DNA from: Liolophura sinensis
Lineage: Eukaryota > Mollusca > Polyplacophora > Chitonida > Chitonidae
Direction: 5' to 3'
Assembly: GCF_032854445.1 (NCBI RefSeq)
Contig: NC_088300.1
Coordinates: 18,543,570-18,607,569, forward strand
Length of the DNA: 64,000 nt
Positions 50,765 to 62,990 of the stretch are shown one piece after another; the stretch's first letter is position 1; each line of letters opens with the position of its first letter. Position numbers and translations under genes: made by a program. The notes beneath the pieces were generated by a model. That model had not been told where the DNA came from and made no database searches. It saw only the letters and a list, made by a program, of their open reading frames with translations.

Positions 50765-53700
50765 ATGTCTGCAACGGCGAGATCGAGTATCTTATCGACG
50801 AAGGTGGTACAGCTCTGTGCCAAACAGAACCATTCCATTGGTGTATGTGGGGCAAGATTTGCTCCCATTGGAAAATTTGCAGGCCTTGTTTCCAGTTTCG
50901 CGTCTCGTCGCTTCTACTCCGAGAATGGCTCGGGTGAGTGTTGTCACCAGAAATGTATGATAGTCCCGCGTTGGCAATAGTCTAAGTTTACCGTAGCTAC
51001 CACTGTGAAGCTAAATCCTAGTAAATGTGTTATAGATCCCCGTTATATCTTGATTGTCATTTAAGGATATCCTAATGTGGCATATTATGTCAGAAAATGT
51101 GCATGTCTGAATTTGATTGTATCTTTGTCGTCATTTTACACATCACAACAGCCAACCAAAGTTATCCCCAGAGCACATAGTGTGTACAGACAGTATCAAC
51201 AATACACACTAATTAAATCCTTTCAAATTGTTTGGTATTATCTGGTATTATCTGGTATGATTTATTTATTTATTTGATTGGTGTTTTATGCCGTACTCAA
51301 GAATATTTCACTTATACGACGGCAGCCAGCATTATGGTGGGAGGAAACCAGGCAGAGCCCAGGGAAAACCCACGACCATTCGCAGGTTGCTGGCAGGCCT
51401 TCCCATATATGGCCGGAGAGGAAGCCAACATGAACTGGACTTGAACTCACAGCGGCAACTAAAATGTTGATATCATGTCTTTTTACGTTCTGCTGCCTAC
51501 AAAATATTTGTCACTGTCGGGGCATAACCTACATTCTGGATGCGTTTATGGGTGAGGTTCCACTTCTTCCCGTTTCACCCCTCAAAAACTAGTATCACGT
51601 TATGTCTTAGTCTCGGGGGCCTCCGTGGCTCAGTCGGTTAAAGCGCTAGCGCAGCGTAATGACCCAGGAGTCTCTCACCAATGCGGTCGCTGTGAGTTCA
51701 AGTCCAGCTCATGCTGGCTTCCTCTCCGGCCGTACGTGAGAAGGTCTGCCAGCAACCTGCGGATGGTCGTGGGTTTCCTCCGGGCTCTGCCCGGTTTCCA
51801 CCCACCATAATGCTGGCCGCCGTCGTATAAGTGAAATATTCTTGAGTACGGCGTAAAACACCAATCAAAAAAAAAAAAAAAAAAAAAATCTTAGTCTCTG
51901 TCGTGTAACAAGGAAGGTAATTCAGAGCAAGCATATTGCCATCTATATAGTAAACAGATGTAATGTATAAACTACCAGCAGGTCGCAGTTTGGATATCAA
52001 AAATCACACCTCTTGTTCAAGGTACATGTTAAGGTGTTATCATTTCTGTTATACTGTTGAGTGCAGTATTAAAACATAGGAAATCTGTGAAAGCATTATT
52101 GTTTGATGAGTATTGAAAGACTATGTTGCATTGTGGTTAGCTGAATACAGGACTTGTTATGGGGGGAATGTGTTGTTTAGATTGCTGTTGCCTGTATCTT
52201 GGGTGACGATGTTGCAGTGTGGTTGGCTGAATACAGGACTTGTTATAGGGTAGTTGTGTTGTTTAGATTGCAGTTGCCTGTATCTTGGGTGACTATGTTG
52301 CAATGTGGTTAGCTGAATACAGGACTTGTTATAGGGTAGTTGTGTTGTTTAGATTGTAGTTGCCTGTATCTTGGATGACTATGTTGCAGTGTGGTTAGCT
52401 GAATACAGGATTTGTTATAGGGTGGAAGTGTTGTTTAGATTGCAGTTGCCTGTACCTTGGTTGACTGTGTTGCGGTGTGGTTGGCTGAATACAGGACTTG
52501 TTATAGGGGGAATGTTTTGTTTAGATTGCAGTTGCCTGTATCTTGGGTGACTATGTTGCAATGTGGTTAGCTGAATACAGGACTTGTTATGGGGTAGATG
52601 TGTTGTTTAGATTGCAGTTGCCTGTATCTTGGGTGACTATGTTGCAGTGTGGTTAGCTGAATACAGGACTTGTTATGGGGTAGTTGTGTTGTTTAGATTG
52701 TAGTTGCTTGTATTTTGGGTGACGATGTTGCAATGTGGTTAGCTGAATACAGGACTTGTTATAGGGGGAATGTTTTGTTTAGATTGCAGTTGCCTGTATC
52801 TTGGATGACTATGTTGCAATGTGGTTAGCTGAATACAGGACTTGTTATGGGGTAGATGTGTTGTTTAGATTGCAGTTGCCTGTATCTTGGGTGACGATGT
52901 TGCAGTGTGGTTGGCGGAATACAGGACTTGTTGTAGGGTGAATGTTTTGTTTAGATTGCAGTTGACTGTATCTTGGGTGACGATGTTGCAATGTGGTTAG
53001 CAGAATACAGGACTTGTTGTAGGGTGGAAGTGTTGTTTAGATTGTAGTTGCCTGTATCTTGGGTGACTATGTTGCAGTGTGGTTAGCTGTATACAGGACT
53101 TGTTATAGGGTAGATGTGTTGTTTAGATTGTAGTTGCCTGTATCTTGGGTGACTATGTTGCAGTGTGGTTGGCCCTATCCAGAGCCGCTTTAGTTCAATA
53201 CCCAGGTTAGGGGCTGGTTTTGTCGTATGTGAACTGGCCAAAGGGGTCTCGGTCACATGTCCCCATTGTGAGGTTGCACTGAATCTCTCATTCACTTTTT
53301 CTGCTGTACATCAGTGCATTTGAGCTCAAATAATTTTCATACCATCTTTAAAGTTCAGATATGGTTAAATTAAGGCTAAAAACAGAATACAGGGGTTACC
53401 CAAATTAAAACAATATAGAGCCCTGGGCAGACTACTTGGATACTTTTCACTATTAAATAGGGGATCACATATGATTTTGTGTATTAAAAGTGAGGATGTT
53501 CAACTTGTATATACTTGCTAAATTTTTTCTCCAGGAACCCTGGTTTGCTCCACATTTTCTAAAACTCTCCACTGTCGCACATGTCAAACAGCAGTCAGAA
53601 TTGAAATGTGCTTTTATTGTTATTCGGATTCCAGGGTCTAGTTTGCTGCTTTGTGAGGCATGCTTGTGAAGTTCTCTGAATGCGTTGTTTCTGATAGGGT

Positions 53701-56700
53701 TGGGATCACAAAAAATTTTTTAAAGGTGAACTTCAAAAGTTTTTGATCAGTTGATACATTTTGATACATGGTTATGATTGTGTCATATTTTATATTATTG
53801 TGTATATGTAAGGAAAATTGTAGGGTCTGTATGGTCAAAAATAAATCGCACAAATATAGATTTCTGTAATGCCATGGTTGTAACACCATTTTGGAAAATG
53901 GGGAGGTGAAAGCGGTCCTAGTTCATTGATCTGATTGTTCGTGATGCTAGAGTAACTTAAATTTTTGCAAACATGAATGACAGACACCGTGCACAAGTGA
54001 CACTACATGACTACAACATTTTAATATCAAAAAAGAGAATGAAGCAATGGACATTTTCGATACGTCACATTGAATGGACAGTTTTAAACACTTATCTTAA
54101 AAATATCTAATGAATTATTTTAACGAAGAAACCTTCTACAATATTGTACAATAACAGGAGAATCCTGTAGACGACATTTGTTGTGAAAATTGAAAGCATT
54201 GCACTTCAGCTTTAGTTATGACCCAATTCCCCCATCCCAGCCCATCTGAGTACGGATGGCAAGCTGTTGTTGTGCCTAGATGATAATGTCACCTGCAAGC
54301 TTTATTATCTCATTTACTTGTACCCTCAAATATAATATGATGGTGTGTACTAATGAGCACCCATGAAGTTTTTACACTAGCCTTGGCATTCCTGTCATAC
54401 TTGAAATGTCTTTTCAGATCAGAAATAGGACGAAAATGTGCACTTGATTAAGAGAACTATATAAGAGAATTTAATTGTTAAATTACTGTATAATTGTGTC
54501 AATATCAAGTTACAGTTGTGTTTGAAAATATCCAGATTAAAAGAATAAATATAGAAATTCAAGTACCATATGCTATGTTATTGTATCAGAATCTAAAATT
54601 CACAAGTGCCATCAAATTGTTTATGTGCACAACCTTTTCTCATTTTCAAATGCAAATTGGGTAGTCGATTTTATTAAATAAATATGAGAAAATGAGAACT
54701 CTTTCATTGCAATTGTCTTCCTTTTAGGAGCAAAAGACAAGAAGCTGTTTACCCCTGGCCCTCTGGGCACCAGCCCCACAGTTAAGCAGGCCATGCTGAG
54801 AGACCTGGGCTCTAGAGATGTGGAGTTTGTAGAAACCGTCCGTTATATCAGATCAAAGCTCACCAAAATTGCAGGTATGTGAGAATTCATTCGGTTTCAG
54901 AGATGACAAACTTTAGTGTTTTTATTCTTTGTTTAGAGACACTTGAAAAAGTATTACATTATACACAGCAAGACTGTTTGGGTGGTATGGTATTGTGTAG
55001 GCAAAACTTATTTATATACATAAACCACATTTACATGTAACTCTAATACAATTGACAAGACATATCAGTCTGGACTGAAAAAAAACAACTGGTCTCTAAA
55101 GCTTAACTTGAACAGTTCACACACATGTTTTTTATATGATGCATCTGAATTTTTAAGTTATTGATATTTTACACAGGTGTTTATATATAAATGTACATGC
55201 CTGTCATCCTCTTGCTGAACAGTGTCATCTGAATGGTGGACACTTAAGGCCTTCAGGGTTCAGAGTTTAGTTATGTTTGTGCCATCATACACTGTATGTA
55301 CAGCACATATTCATACCTGCATGTTTTCATTTAATTTTGTTTATCAGGAGTATCTTCGAGTGAGTTCACCTGTATACCTGTCCAGGGTAGTGGGACATAC
55401 GGTGTGGAGGCTGTGTTCCAGAGTACTGTTCCTAGGCAGAACGGCAAGGTAAACACCTGTAATCAATGGCCAGGGGGGCGAAGATCATTCCCGTAATCCA
55501 CCTGTCGGTGTTTTTCACTGACTGATGTTCAGGCAGATTAGTTGGTTAAATTGTCCATGAAGTTACGTGTGATTTGCTTTAATTTGCATGAACCCTATAT
55601 ATTCTTCAACCTTTTCGCATGTTTGCAAGGTAATTATTTAGTTACCTCAGTGTGTCTCAGTACAAAATTCACTCTGCTGAGTTGAATTTTAAAACTGCCA
55701 TTACCGAAAAAACCCACTTAATGGAAGTGATTATTTTTCTCTCTGCAACAAGTATTGTCCTACAAGTTGAACAATAATAACAGAAGGGTTACTGATGAGG
55801 CAGTTTGTGCAGGATGATTTTCAAATATAGAACTACTTTTTGTATACAGTTTGATTTATATGTGATTATATAAGTCTTTTAAGGAAATAAAGCTGTACAA
55901 AAGCATTCCTAAATACCAAGAACAAAAAAAAAAGAGGAAAATAAAACACTTTACAAATTTATTATTGTATTAATGATTTTAGGTTCTTGTTTTTGAAAAT
56001 GGAGCATATGGCAAGCGTCTGGCCAAAATCTGTGAGAAAATGGGAGTGGATCATCATGTGGAGTCTTTCCCCGAGGACGACTTCATTGACTTCAGCCGGG
56101 TGCAAGACATCGTCAAGGCAGATAACTCCTTCACAAATGTGGCAGCAGTTCACTGTGAAACAAGCTCAGGAGTTATCAACCCTGTTGATCAGATTGGAGG
56201 ACTGGTGGAGACCTACCTACCCAGTAAGATGCTGAAATACTTACTTCACTATCATTATTGAAGGCAGCGAAAGCATTGATATGAATAGTATGTCAGAAGA
56301 AACAGTATTATTTATCTGTTTATTTATTTGAAAGGCGTCTTACACCGTACTCAAAAAACTTAACTTATACAAGGGAGGTCAGCATTTTGATGGGAGGAGA
56401 CTGGGCAGAGCGCGGGGGAAGCCCACGACCATCCACACATTGAAACAACATTGAACACTCTCCAGAAAAATAGTTTGATCTACTTTTTGGGAAAACTGTT
56501 TTTCAAGTGAATAAATTTTGTTTAGATTGTGCAGTGGCTTTTGCCACTTGACACAAAAAGACAGCTAAACTTCTGAATTCAAAATGCATATATATTTTGA
56601 CCTATGAATGCCTTTGATGATACCCACTGGATCCAAACAGATGACTGTAGAAGACAATGTTTCAAGAACATTTCATTCAGTTAAAAAAAAGGAAAGTTTT

Positions 56701-59049
56701 TTGTTTGATTTTGACACTTGGTGCTTGTAAGTTTGAATCTATTAAGATAAGTGAAGATAGTCATGCTTGTGTCTCTTCTCTCAATATAGTTGTTTTGGTA
56801 TGTACATATGAACTTATGTATGCTTAGGATTTTAAGTTGTTTTGGTGACAAGTGATTTCAGTGCCTAGCCACTTTTTAAAAAAAGTATTTCTGAATCTTT
56901 TTAAACACTAACACTTCTTGAGGGAGTCATGGCAATTTTTTTCTTATAACTCAATTATGAGTGTTACTCCTCAGATGCGACTTGTTTCGTGGATGCGATG
57001 AGCAGCTTTGGTGCAGTTCCTATCGACGTTGCAGCCTCGGGTATTGACTACATTGTCAGCTCAGCCAACAAGTGTGTGGAGGGTGTCCCTGGTTTTGCTT
57101 ATGTCATAGCTCGAATCGAGAAAACTGCGCAAGTGCAAAGGTCTGTCTGAATAATGTCTTGTCCTGTTCAGTTAATGAAGTGGAAAATTCATTTTGAGTT
57201 TGGCAGTAAGCATATTTAGTTAATTAACTTTTTTCGTTTTTGTGTATTACTTATTTATTTTTTTATGGGTCATTTTTAAGACTTTAGGTGGGGTCGCTGT
57301 GAGTTCAAGTCCAGCTCTTGCTGGTTTCATCTTCAGCCGTACATGGGAAGGTCTGCCAGCAACCTGCGGATGGTCATGGGTTTCCCCCAGGCTCTGCCCG
57401 GTTTCCTCCCACCATAATGCTGGCCGCCGTCGTATAAGTGAAATATTCTTGAGTATGGTGTAAAACACCAATCAAATAAATAAATAAGACTTTAGGTGGA
57501 CACCCTTAATCCAAGTGATTAAGGCTAAGTATTGGTTAGTCAGGTGTACACTGACTGTTTGGGACATGAAACCCCCTCTTATCTTACCATGTTTACCATT
57601 ACATTTTAGGTGAAAATGATGACTTTTTGCATTAAGACATTTTGCTCTGATTAAGTTTAATTTTTTGATGTTTAATATGATTTCATCTTGAAGGATTTTC
57701 CCGAAGTCTGAGTCTGGACCTTGTTGACCAGTATGAAACTCTGGAGACAACCGGTCAGTTCCGGTTTACTCCCCCAACTCATGCCATGCTGGCATTTAGA
57801 CAGGCTCTGGATGAACTGGAACTGGAAGGAGGAGTCAGAGGCAGGGCTAGTAGGTAAGACGCATATAAGAGTTACTTCCCCTTATATGAATGTGGCTCAG
57901 CAATTTGTTACATTTGATTGGAGATAGTATATTGACTACATTTGTGTATATAAATTGTTTACAAGACTTTTTTTTAATATTTCAGGTATCGTGAAAACCG
58001 AGAAATCCTGAAAGAAGGGATGGCAAAGCTAGGATTTAAGGAACTACTTGATGACCGACACGATGGATACATCATCACATCCTATCACTATCCCAAAGAT
58101 CCTAAATTCTCTTTCAAGGACTTCTACACTAGGCTCAATGACAAAGGTGAATATCTTCAGAATATAGATTGAGAAGAACACGACCTGCAGATGGTCGTGA
58201 GTTTCCTTCGGGCTAAGCCTGGTTTCCTGCCACCATAATGCTAGCCGCCTTCGAATAAGTGAACTATTCTTGAGTATGGCGTACAACACAAGCGAAATAA
58301 ATGCATAAAAACGGTCAAGGACAATTATTACATCCTCTGTTTTATTGAATTGTTTGGAAAATTGTTTGTTTTATTTGAATTGTTTCAAGATGTGCTAGAG
58401 AATACAGATCGATGGAAGTTTTACTTAGCAATTTTCTCAATATAGTGAGCGTGGATTTTTGCTGGTTCAGTCAACTAAGACAATCGATCTTTGTTGCAGA
58501 CATCAGACCCTTCACTAATGAGATTACATTCTCAAATCCTGCTCTAAGTGGTGAAGCTTCGACTGTTCATTGCCAAGTTTGTAAGGCATCTGACAAAGTT
58601 AGATGGTTTTCACCAGGCTTTGCCCATTTTCCTCCTACCAACTTAGGGGCTGTTGTATAAATATTATTGAGTATGGTGTAAAACCAAATATCAAATATTA
58701 ATAGTAAGTTGTATTTACTTACCTCTCCTCTTTGTTTTCTTTGTGAAGTTTTCTGCCTTTAGTCTTGTCATCTCATGGACAACAGTATTGAAGTACAGGA
58801 TCAGTAACAGAATAATATGTACTGAAGCACGTTATGTCAGCCTAAATTAAAATACGACCATGATGTTTTGTTTCCTTCTTCTCTTACACAGATCAGGTGA
58901 TCTACCCAGGTAAAGTGTTGAATGCAGACTGTTTCCGGATAGGTAACATAGGTTACCTGAAGCCTGCGGACATGAAGCACCTAATGGTGTGTGTGGAGGA
59001 GGTGTGCAAGGATATGGGTCTGAAGATGCCGCTGGACAGTGAGGGATAG
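50765..59049 (+). CDS. 2-aminoethylphosphonate-pyruvate transaminase (PhnW type), probably mitochondrial
   Basis: PLP enzyme that converts 2-aminoethylphosphonate plus pyruvate to phosphonoacetaldehyde plus alanine. Exons: 50765-50933, 54728-54874, 55348-55448, 55983-56223, 56975-57140, 57694-57853, 57986-58146, 58892-59049; about 430 residues. Exon 1 is a mitochondrial-type presequence: Ser/Arg/Lys-rich, no acidic residue until after SRRFYS, a typical cleavage context. The mature part tracks bacterial PhnW closely: [80 protein letters not shown] (Asp about 226), [16 protein letters not shown] (Schiff-base Lys about 252), [36 protein letters not shown]. Exon 5 is one base too long for a continuous frame (see findings). 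The exon 5 donor (AAAG|GTCTGT) is weak. Mitochondrial location is a prediction. Confidence 0.93.
51254..51455 (-). mobile_element. SINE family A copy in transaminase intron 1
   Basis: Tail at left (TTTATTTATTTATTTGATTG), core GCCAGCATTATGGTGGGAGG and CTGGACTTGAACTCACAGCG at the right. The distal tRNA-like head is missing. Confidence 0.9.
51615..51888 (+). mobile_element. SINE family A, full length with target-site duplication
   Basis: Best-preserved copy, about 274 bp. tRNA-like head with A box GTGGCTCAGTCGGTTAAAGC and B box GAGTTCAAGTCC, body, and a poly(A) tail of over 20. It is flanked by the direct repeat TCTTAGTCTC at 51605-51614 and 51889-51898. An intact duplication and long tail point to a young insertion made with LINE machinery. 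Confidence 0.95.
52118..53175. repeat. ~86-bp minisatellite, about 12 copies, in transaminase intron 1
   Basis: Copies of TGTTGCAGTGTGGTTAGCTG, AATACAGGACTTGTTATAGG and AGATTGCAGTTGCCTGTATC start roughly every 86 bp from 52118 to 53090, with a thirteenth partial copy at the right end. Copies differ by scattered substitutions, so the array is not freshly homogenised. Confidence 0.95.
56311..56446 (-). mobile_element. SINE family A fragment in transaminase intron 4
   Basis: Tail half only: TTATTTATTTGAAAGGCGTC, GTCAGCATTTTGATGGGAGG and AGCCCACGACCATCC, then ends. Confidence 0.8.
57292..57485 (+). mobile_element. SINE family A, 5'-truncated, with 14-bp target-site duplication
   Basis: Starts inside the body at GGTCGCTGTGAGTTCAAG and ends in AATAAATAA. 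The exact direct repeat AAGACTTTAGGTGG flanks it at 57278-57291 and 57486-57499. A 5'-truncated insert with a perfect duplication is typical of LINE-driven reverse transcription that stopped early. Lies in transaminase intron 5. Confidence 0.95.
58176..58310 (+). mobile_element. SINE family A fragment
   Basis: Reads CCTGCAGATGGTCGTGAG through CACCATAATGCTAGCCGCC to TTCTTGAGTATGGCGTA in transaminase intron 7. Head missing. Confidence 0.85.
58605..58700 (+). mobile_element. SINE family A fragment, old
   Basis: Diverged tail part: TTCACCAGGCTTTGCCC, CTCCTACCAAC and ATTGAGTATGGTGTAAAACC. Confidence 0.65.
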
Positions 59050-60560
59050 TTGGGTTGAGGTGGGATACTGTTCTGCTGGGACGTTAAGCAATGAGGGATT
59101 ATGTGGTACAGTATAGTACATTTAGGCAAAAAATTTTGATAGATATTGTCCTGCTTGGACTTTAGGCAGTGAGGTATAAATGTGGTGTATTTAGGCAACA
59201 AATTATGAGGGATATTGTTATGCTGGGACATTAAACAATAAGGGATAATGTGGTACATTTAGGCCACAAATTATGAGGGATATTGTCCCGCTGGGACAAT
59301 AGGCAATGAGGGATAATGTGGTACATTTAGGCCACAAATTATGAGGGATGTCATACTGTGCTGATGGGGAATATTGTGTTACATTTCAGTAACAAATTGA
59401 GGGATAGTACGGTAAGTATAGACAACAAATTATGATGGGATACTGTCCTGTTAGAACATTAAATGTCGAGGGATAATTTGGTACATTTAGACAGCAAACC
59501 TTGCTGGGACATTAGGCAGTGAAGGATAGCATGGTCCATTTGGGTAAAAAATTATGAGAGATATTGTCCTGCTAAGGCATTAAATATTGAAGAATAATTT
59601 GGTACATCTAGGTAATAATATTGTCCTGGTATGGCATATTGTCCTGCTGGGGCATTAAACAATGAGGGATAATGTGGTACATTTAAGGAACAAATTATGA
59701 GGGATATTGTCCTGCTGAGGCATTAAACAATGAGGGATGGTGTGGCATATCCAAGCTATGAAACATCAGGGATAGTGTTTTACCCCTTAGATTTAAATTA
59801 AGATGGATCGTGTATCTAATCCAGGTTATAAACATTGATGGATACTGTTGTGTATCTAATGTGCATGTAGGCTGTACACATCGAGGGATATGTGTCTCTT
59901 TCCGGGTGTAAACATTGAGGGGTGTGTGTCTCATTGCAGCTGTAAACATTGAGGGATAATGCACCTAATGTAGGCTGTAAACATGGAGAGGTGTGTGTCT
60001 CATTCTGGCTGTAACCATTAAGGGATGTGTGTCTCACTCAGGTTGTAAACATTGAGGGGTGTGTGTCTCATTGCAGCTGTAAACATTGAGGGATAGTGTA
60101 CCTAATGTAGGCTGTAAACATGAAGAGGTGTGTGTCTCATTCTGGCTGTAACCATTAAGGGATGTGTGTCTCACTCAGGTTGTAAACATTGAGAGGTGTG
60201 TGTCTCATTGCAGCTGTACATTGAGGGATAGTGTACCTAATGTAGGCTGTAAACATGAAGAGGTGTGTGTCTCATTCTGGCTGTAACCATTAAGGGATGT
60301 GTGTCTCACTCAGGTTGTAAACATTGAGGGGTGTGTGTCTCATTGTAGCTGTAAACATTGAGGGATAGTGTACCTAATGTAGGCTGTAAACATGGAGAGG
60401 TTTGTGTCTCATTGCAGCTGTAAACATTGAGGGATAATGTACCTAATGTAGGCTGTAAACATTGAGGGGAGTGTGTCTCATTCTGGCTGTAACCATTAAG
60501 GGATGTGTGTCTCACTCAGGTTGTAAACATTGAGGCATGCTTGTCTGATTCCGACTGTAA
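59040..60560. repeat. Complex minisatellite beginning at the transaminase stop codon
   Basis: First part (59040-59760): loose ~40-80 bp units with AATGAGGGATAATGTGGTAC and GATATTGTCCTGCTGGGAC. Second part (59760-60560): ~34-bp subunits of the type TGTAAACATTGAGGGATA or TGTGTGTCTCATT, arranged in a ~137-bp higher-order unit (CCTAATGTAGGCTGTAAACA at about 59964, 60101, 60236, 60373, with a shorter step to 60442). Confidence 0.9.
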
Positions 60561-61800
60561 ACATTAAGAGATGTGCTGAGGAAAGTGTGTATCATTGAAT
60601 TGGGCTGTAAGTATTTACAGTTGTAGTTACTAGCATTGAGGTGCTGTCTATCGAATTCATAATGTGGACAGTGAAAGTATGTGTGTCATATCAGTGTCTC
60701 TAATCAGTGCTATAACAACATCCCCTCCTCATTAGCCATTATTAACTGTGTTCTCAAAGCTATTTACATTTTCACTTTTTTATTTTTAAGTCAGCAAATT
60801 TGATGTACACTTATCACCATTAAGGGACAACATGGGCATGTACACTGGTTCTCTCTTACAATAGATATAGAAGGTGATAAAATTTTTGGCTTTTTACACT
60901 TTGCTTAGCAATTTTGAGAGGTAAGGGGTTGGCCTGATCAGCCCAATGTTGCGGCCTGAGTGTCATGTCCAGTGTCTTTGGGTTAGTACTTTAATCATGC
61001 AGCAGTATGAAGGCTGTAGGACGTTACTGATACACTCATTATAGGTACTAATGCAGCGACATTTGTGTGGGGTTGTGGATTTAGTAATGTCAGGAGACAT
61101 TGCACACTGTTTGATTACCTTTATTATGCACATTTGTATGAATTTATTATGCTATGTATGGGGTTGCTTTTGTACAAACCTGTGGTAACTGCTTTATATT
61201 CAGTTCTGTGAAAATCCATTGCAAAGTAGAGATATTCACTTGTTTTAAAATGGAGGAAGGAAAGATCTATTTCGTGACCTTTCTTTGTGAATATTTGTAA
61301 AGAATTATGCACAGAAAAGACACGGTGATTCTTTTTAGACAAAGACGAAGTCATTTTGAAATAAAATGTAAAACATGTCATCATTTTAAAAGGAAAATCT
61401 ATCATTCCTGGTGTATTTGTCGATCTTCGCTGGGTTTTTTTTTTTTTAAATTTTTAGAAAATGCATGAAAGAATGTTTCCAGATATATTGTGGACTTTAC
61501 AATTCTGCTTGCAGTTGAAATGTGTGACTTAGTTACCTGTAAACTTACATGTATTCAAATACGTCAGAAATATGTACACATCTCATTGTATAAGTGATCT
61601 TTGCAAAATTATGTTTATTTGTATGTGTATGTATGTTTTATGTTACATCTAAGTTCACAACCAAATGGGAGTTCAGTATTAAGTCTGCCTTTATATCTCT
61701 TATATTTGTTTCATCTCTCCTCACAAAATAAGTATTTATTAAATGAATGAAGATTTTGACATTGCGTTTCTTTTCACCTTTCTACACGAAACATTCCACC
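60560..61800. other. Downstream region of the transaminase gene
   Basis: No exon seen. AATAAA at 61360-61365 is a possible poly(A) signal, but it is 2.3 kb past the stop and beyond the minisatellite, so the true transcript end is unclear. Confidence 0.35.
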
Positions 61801-61807
61801 TGTTGAA

Positions 61808-61925
61808 GGTTGGTGGTTTACACTCACTCCTGTTTCCTCCACCCATGAAGAGGACCATTATAGAAGTGAAAAGTATTGAGTATGGCATTATGCACCAATC
61901 ACAGAAATAAATAAATAAATAAATC
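61808..61925 (+). mobile_element. SINE family A fragment
   Basis: Tail part with TATTGAGTATGGCATTATGC, CACCAATCACAG and an AATAAATAAATAAATAAAT end. Confidence 0.75.
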
Positions 61926-62327
61926 TGAACCTTGGATTAGGAACCTGAGTGCAGAGGTATTTCCCAGCATTCTTCAGTTTTCTCCAAACTGTTCTTGGCG
62001 TCATGAACGACTACATGGTGGCAGTCGGGTTTATAGATGCAGGAAACACATGCGCTCAGAGTAAACCATTGTCTTTCCTAACGTACCTGACACATCCCCG
62101 AACTCCTAATTCCACTTCCGCACTAGCAACCTGATTGGCCAAGTGCTCAGACCATTGCAGTTTTAACCGCCTGATCCCCCAACATAAGCAGGCAAGCCTT
62201 TTAGGCTGTAGTGTGGTGTAAATTACACATACAGTTAGGTACCTTCTGGTTAGTCTTACAGGTGGCTGTTTTATTGCACCAAATTTAACCATGTGTATAA
62301 CATTACTGTTCCTTATATGGACATAAA

Positions 62328-62570
62328 GGTGCCGAGTGGTTAGCACGATGCAGTGACCCAGGAGCCCCTCACCAATGCAGTCCCTGTGAGTGCAAGTCCA
62401 GCTCATGCTGGCTTCCTCTCCAGTCATTAGTGGGAAGGTCTGTCAGCAACATGTGAATGGTCATGGGTTTCCTCTCGGCTCTTCTTGGTTTCCTCCTCCA
62501 TAATGTTGACCGCTGTGATATAAGGGAAATGTTGTCGAATACAGCGTAAAACACCCATGAAACAAATATA
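62328..62570 (+). mobile_element. SINE family A copy, near full length
   Basis: Head GTGCCGAGTGGTTAGCACG, TGACCCAGGAGCCCCTCAC, CCAGCTCATGCTGGCTTCC and GCGTAAAACACCCATGAAAC in order. Confidence 0.88.
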
Positions 62571-62869
62571 GACATGAACAAACATTAAAACGAAACAACA
62601 AGCTTGTTACCCATGTACATACACAGTTTGAAAACAAAATCCAGTTACATTTATTTCATTGTTTTATAACACTTATGTAATGGCCAACAGTTTTATGGGT
62701 GGATGAAACAGGAGTGCTCAGGGTAAACCACTGACCTTTGACCAGTAACTGATGAACTTTCCAACATGTGACCACAGTGACATTCAGATATGCTTACCAT
62801 ACTGGTGGAATTCACATCATCTTCAATAAACATGCACGAACTATCACATCCGTGTTACCAACTGCTTAT

Positions 62870-62990
62870 TGTTACCCAGTGGGGGAATATAAAAATTCCA
62901 TCAAAGACCATATTGGAACCTGCATTTTGTTTGTCTTTGGTGAAAGACAAGCACTTATCCACTAGACCACTGCTTACTCCTTTAAAATGC
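62870..62990 (-). mobile_element. tRNA-like SINE head, unassigned
   Basis: On the minus strand reads GCAGTGGTCTAGTGGATAAG (A box) and later GCAGGTTCCAATATGGTC (B box). Similar in layout to the 26880 candidate but not the same sequence. Confidence 0.45.

Noticed and set aside
51615-51700. Possible tRNA gene (A and B boxes)
   Set aside because: It is the head of a SINE with a poly(A) tail and target-site duplication, lacks a proper cloverleaf, and recurs as truncated copies.
59695-60515. Minus-strand open frames of 69-89 codons with repeats such as NVYSCNETHT
   Set aside because: Translations of the 3' minisatellite; repeat-driven, no recognised domain.
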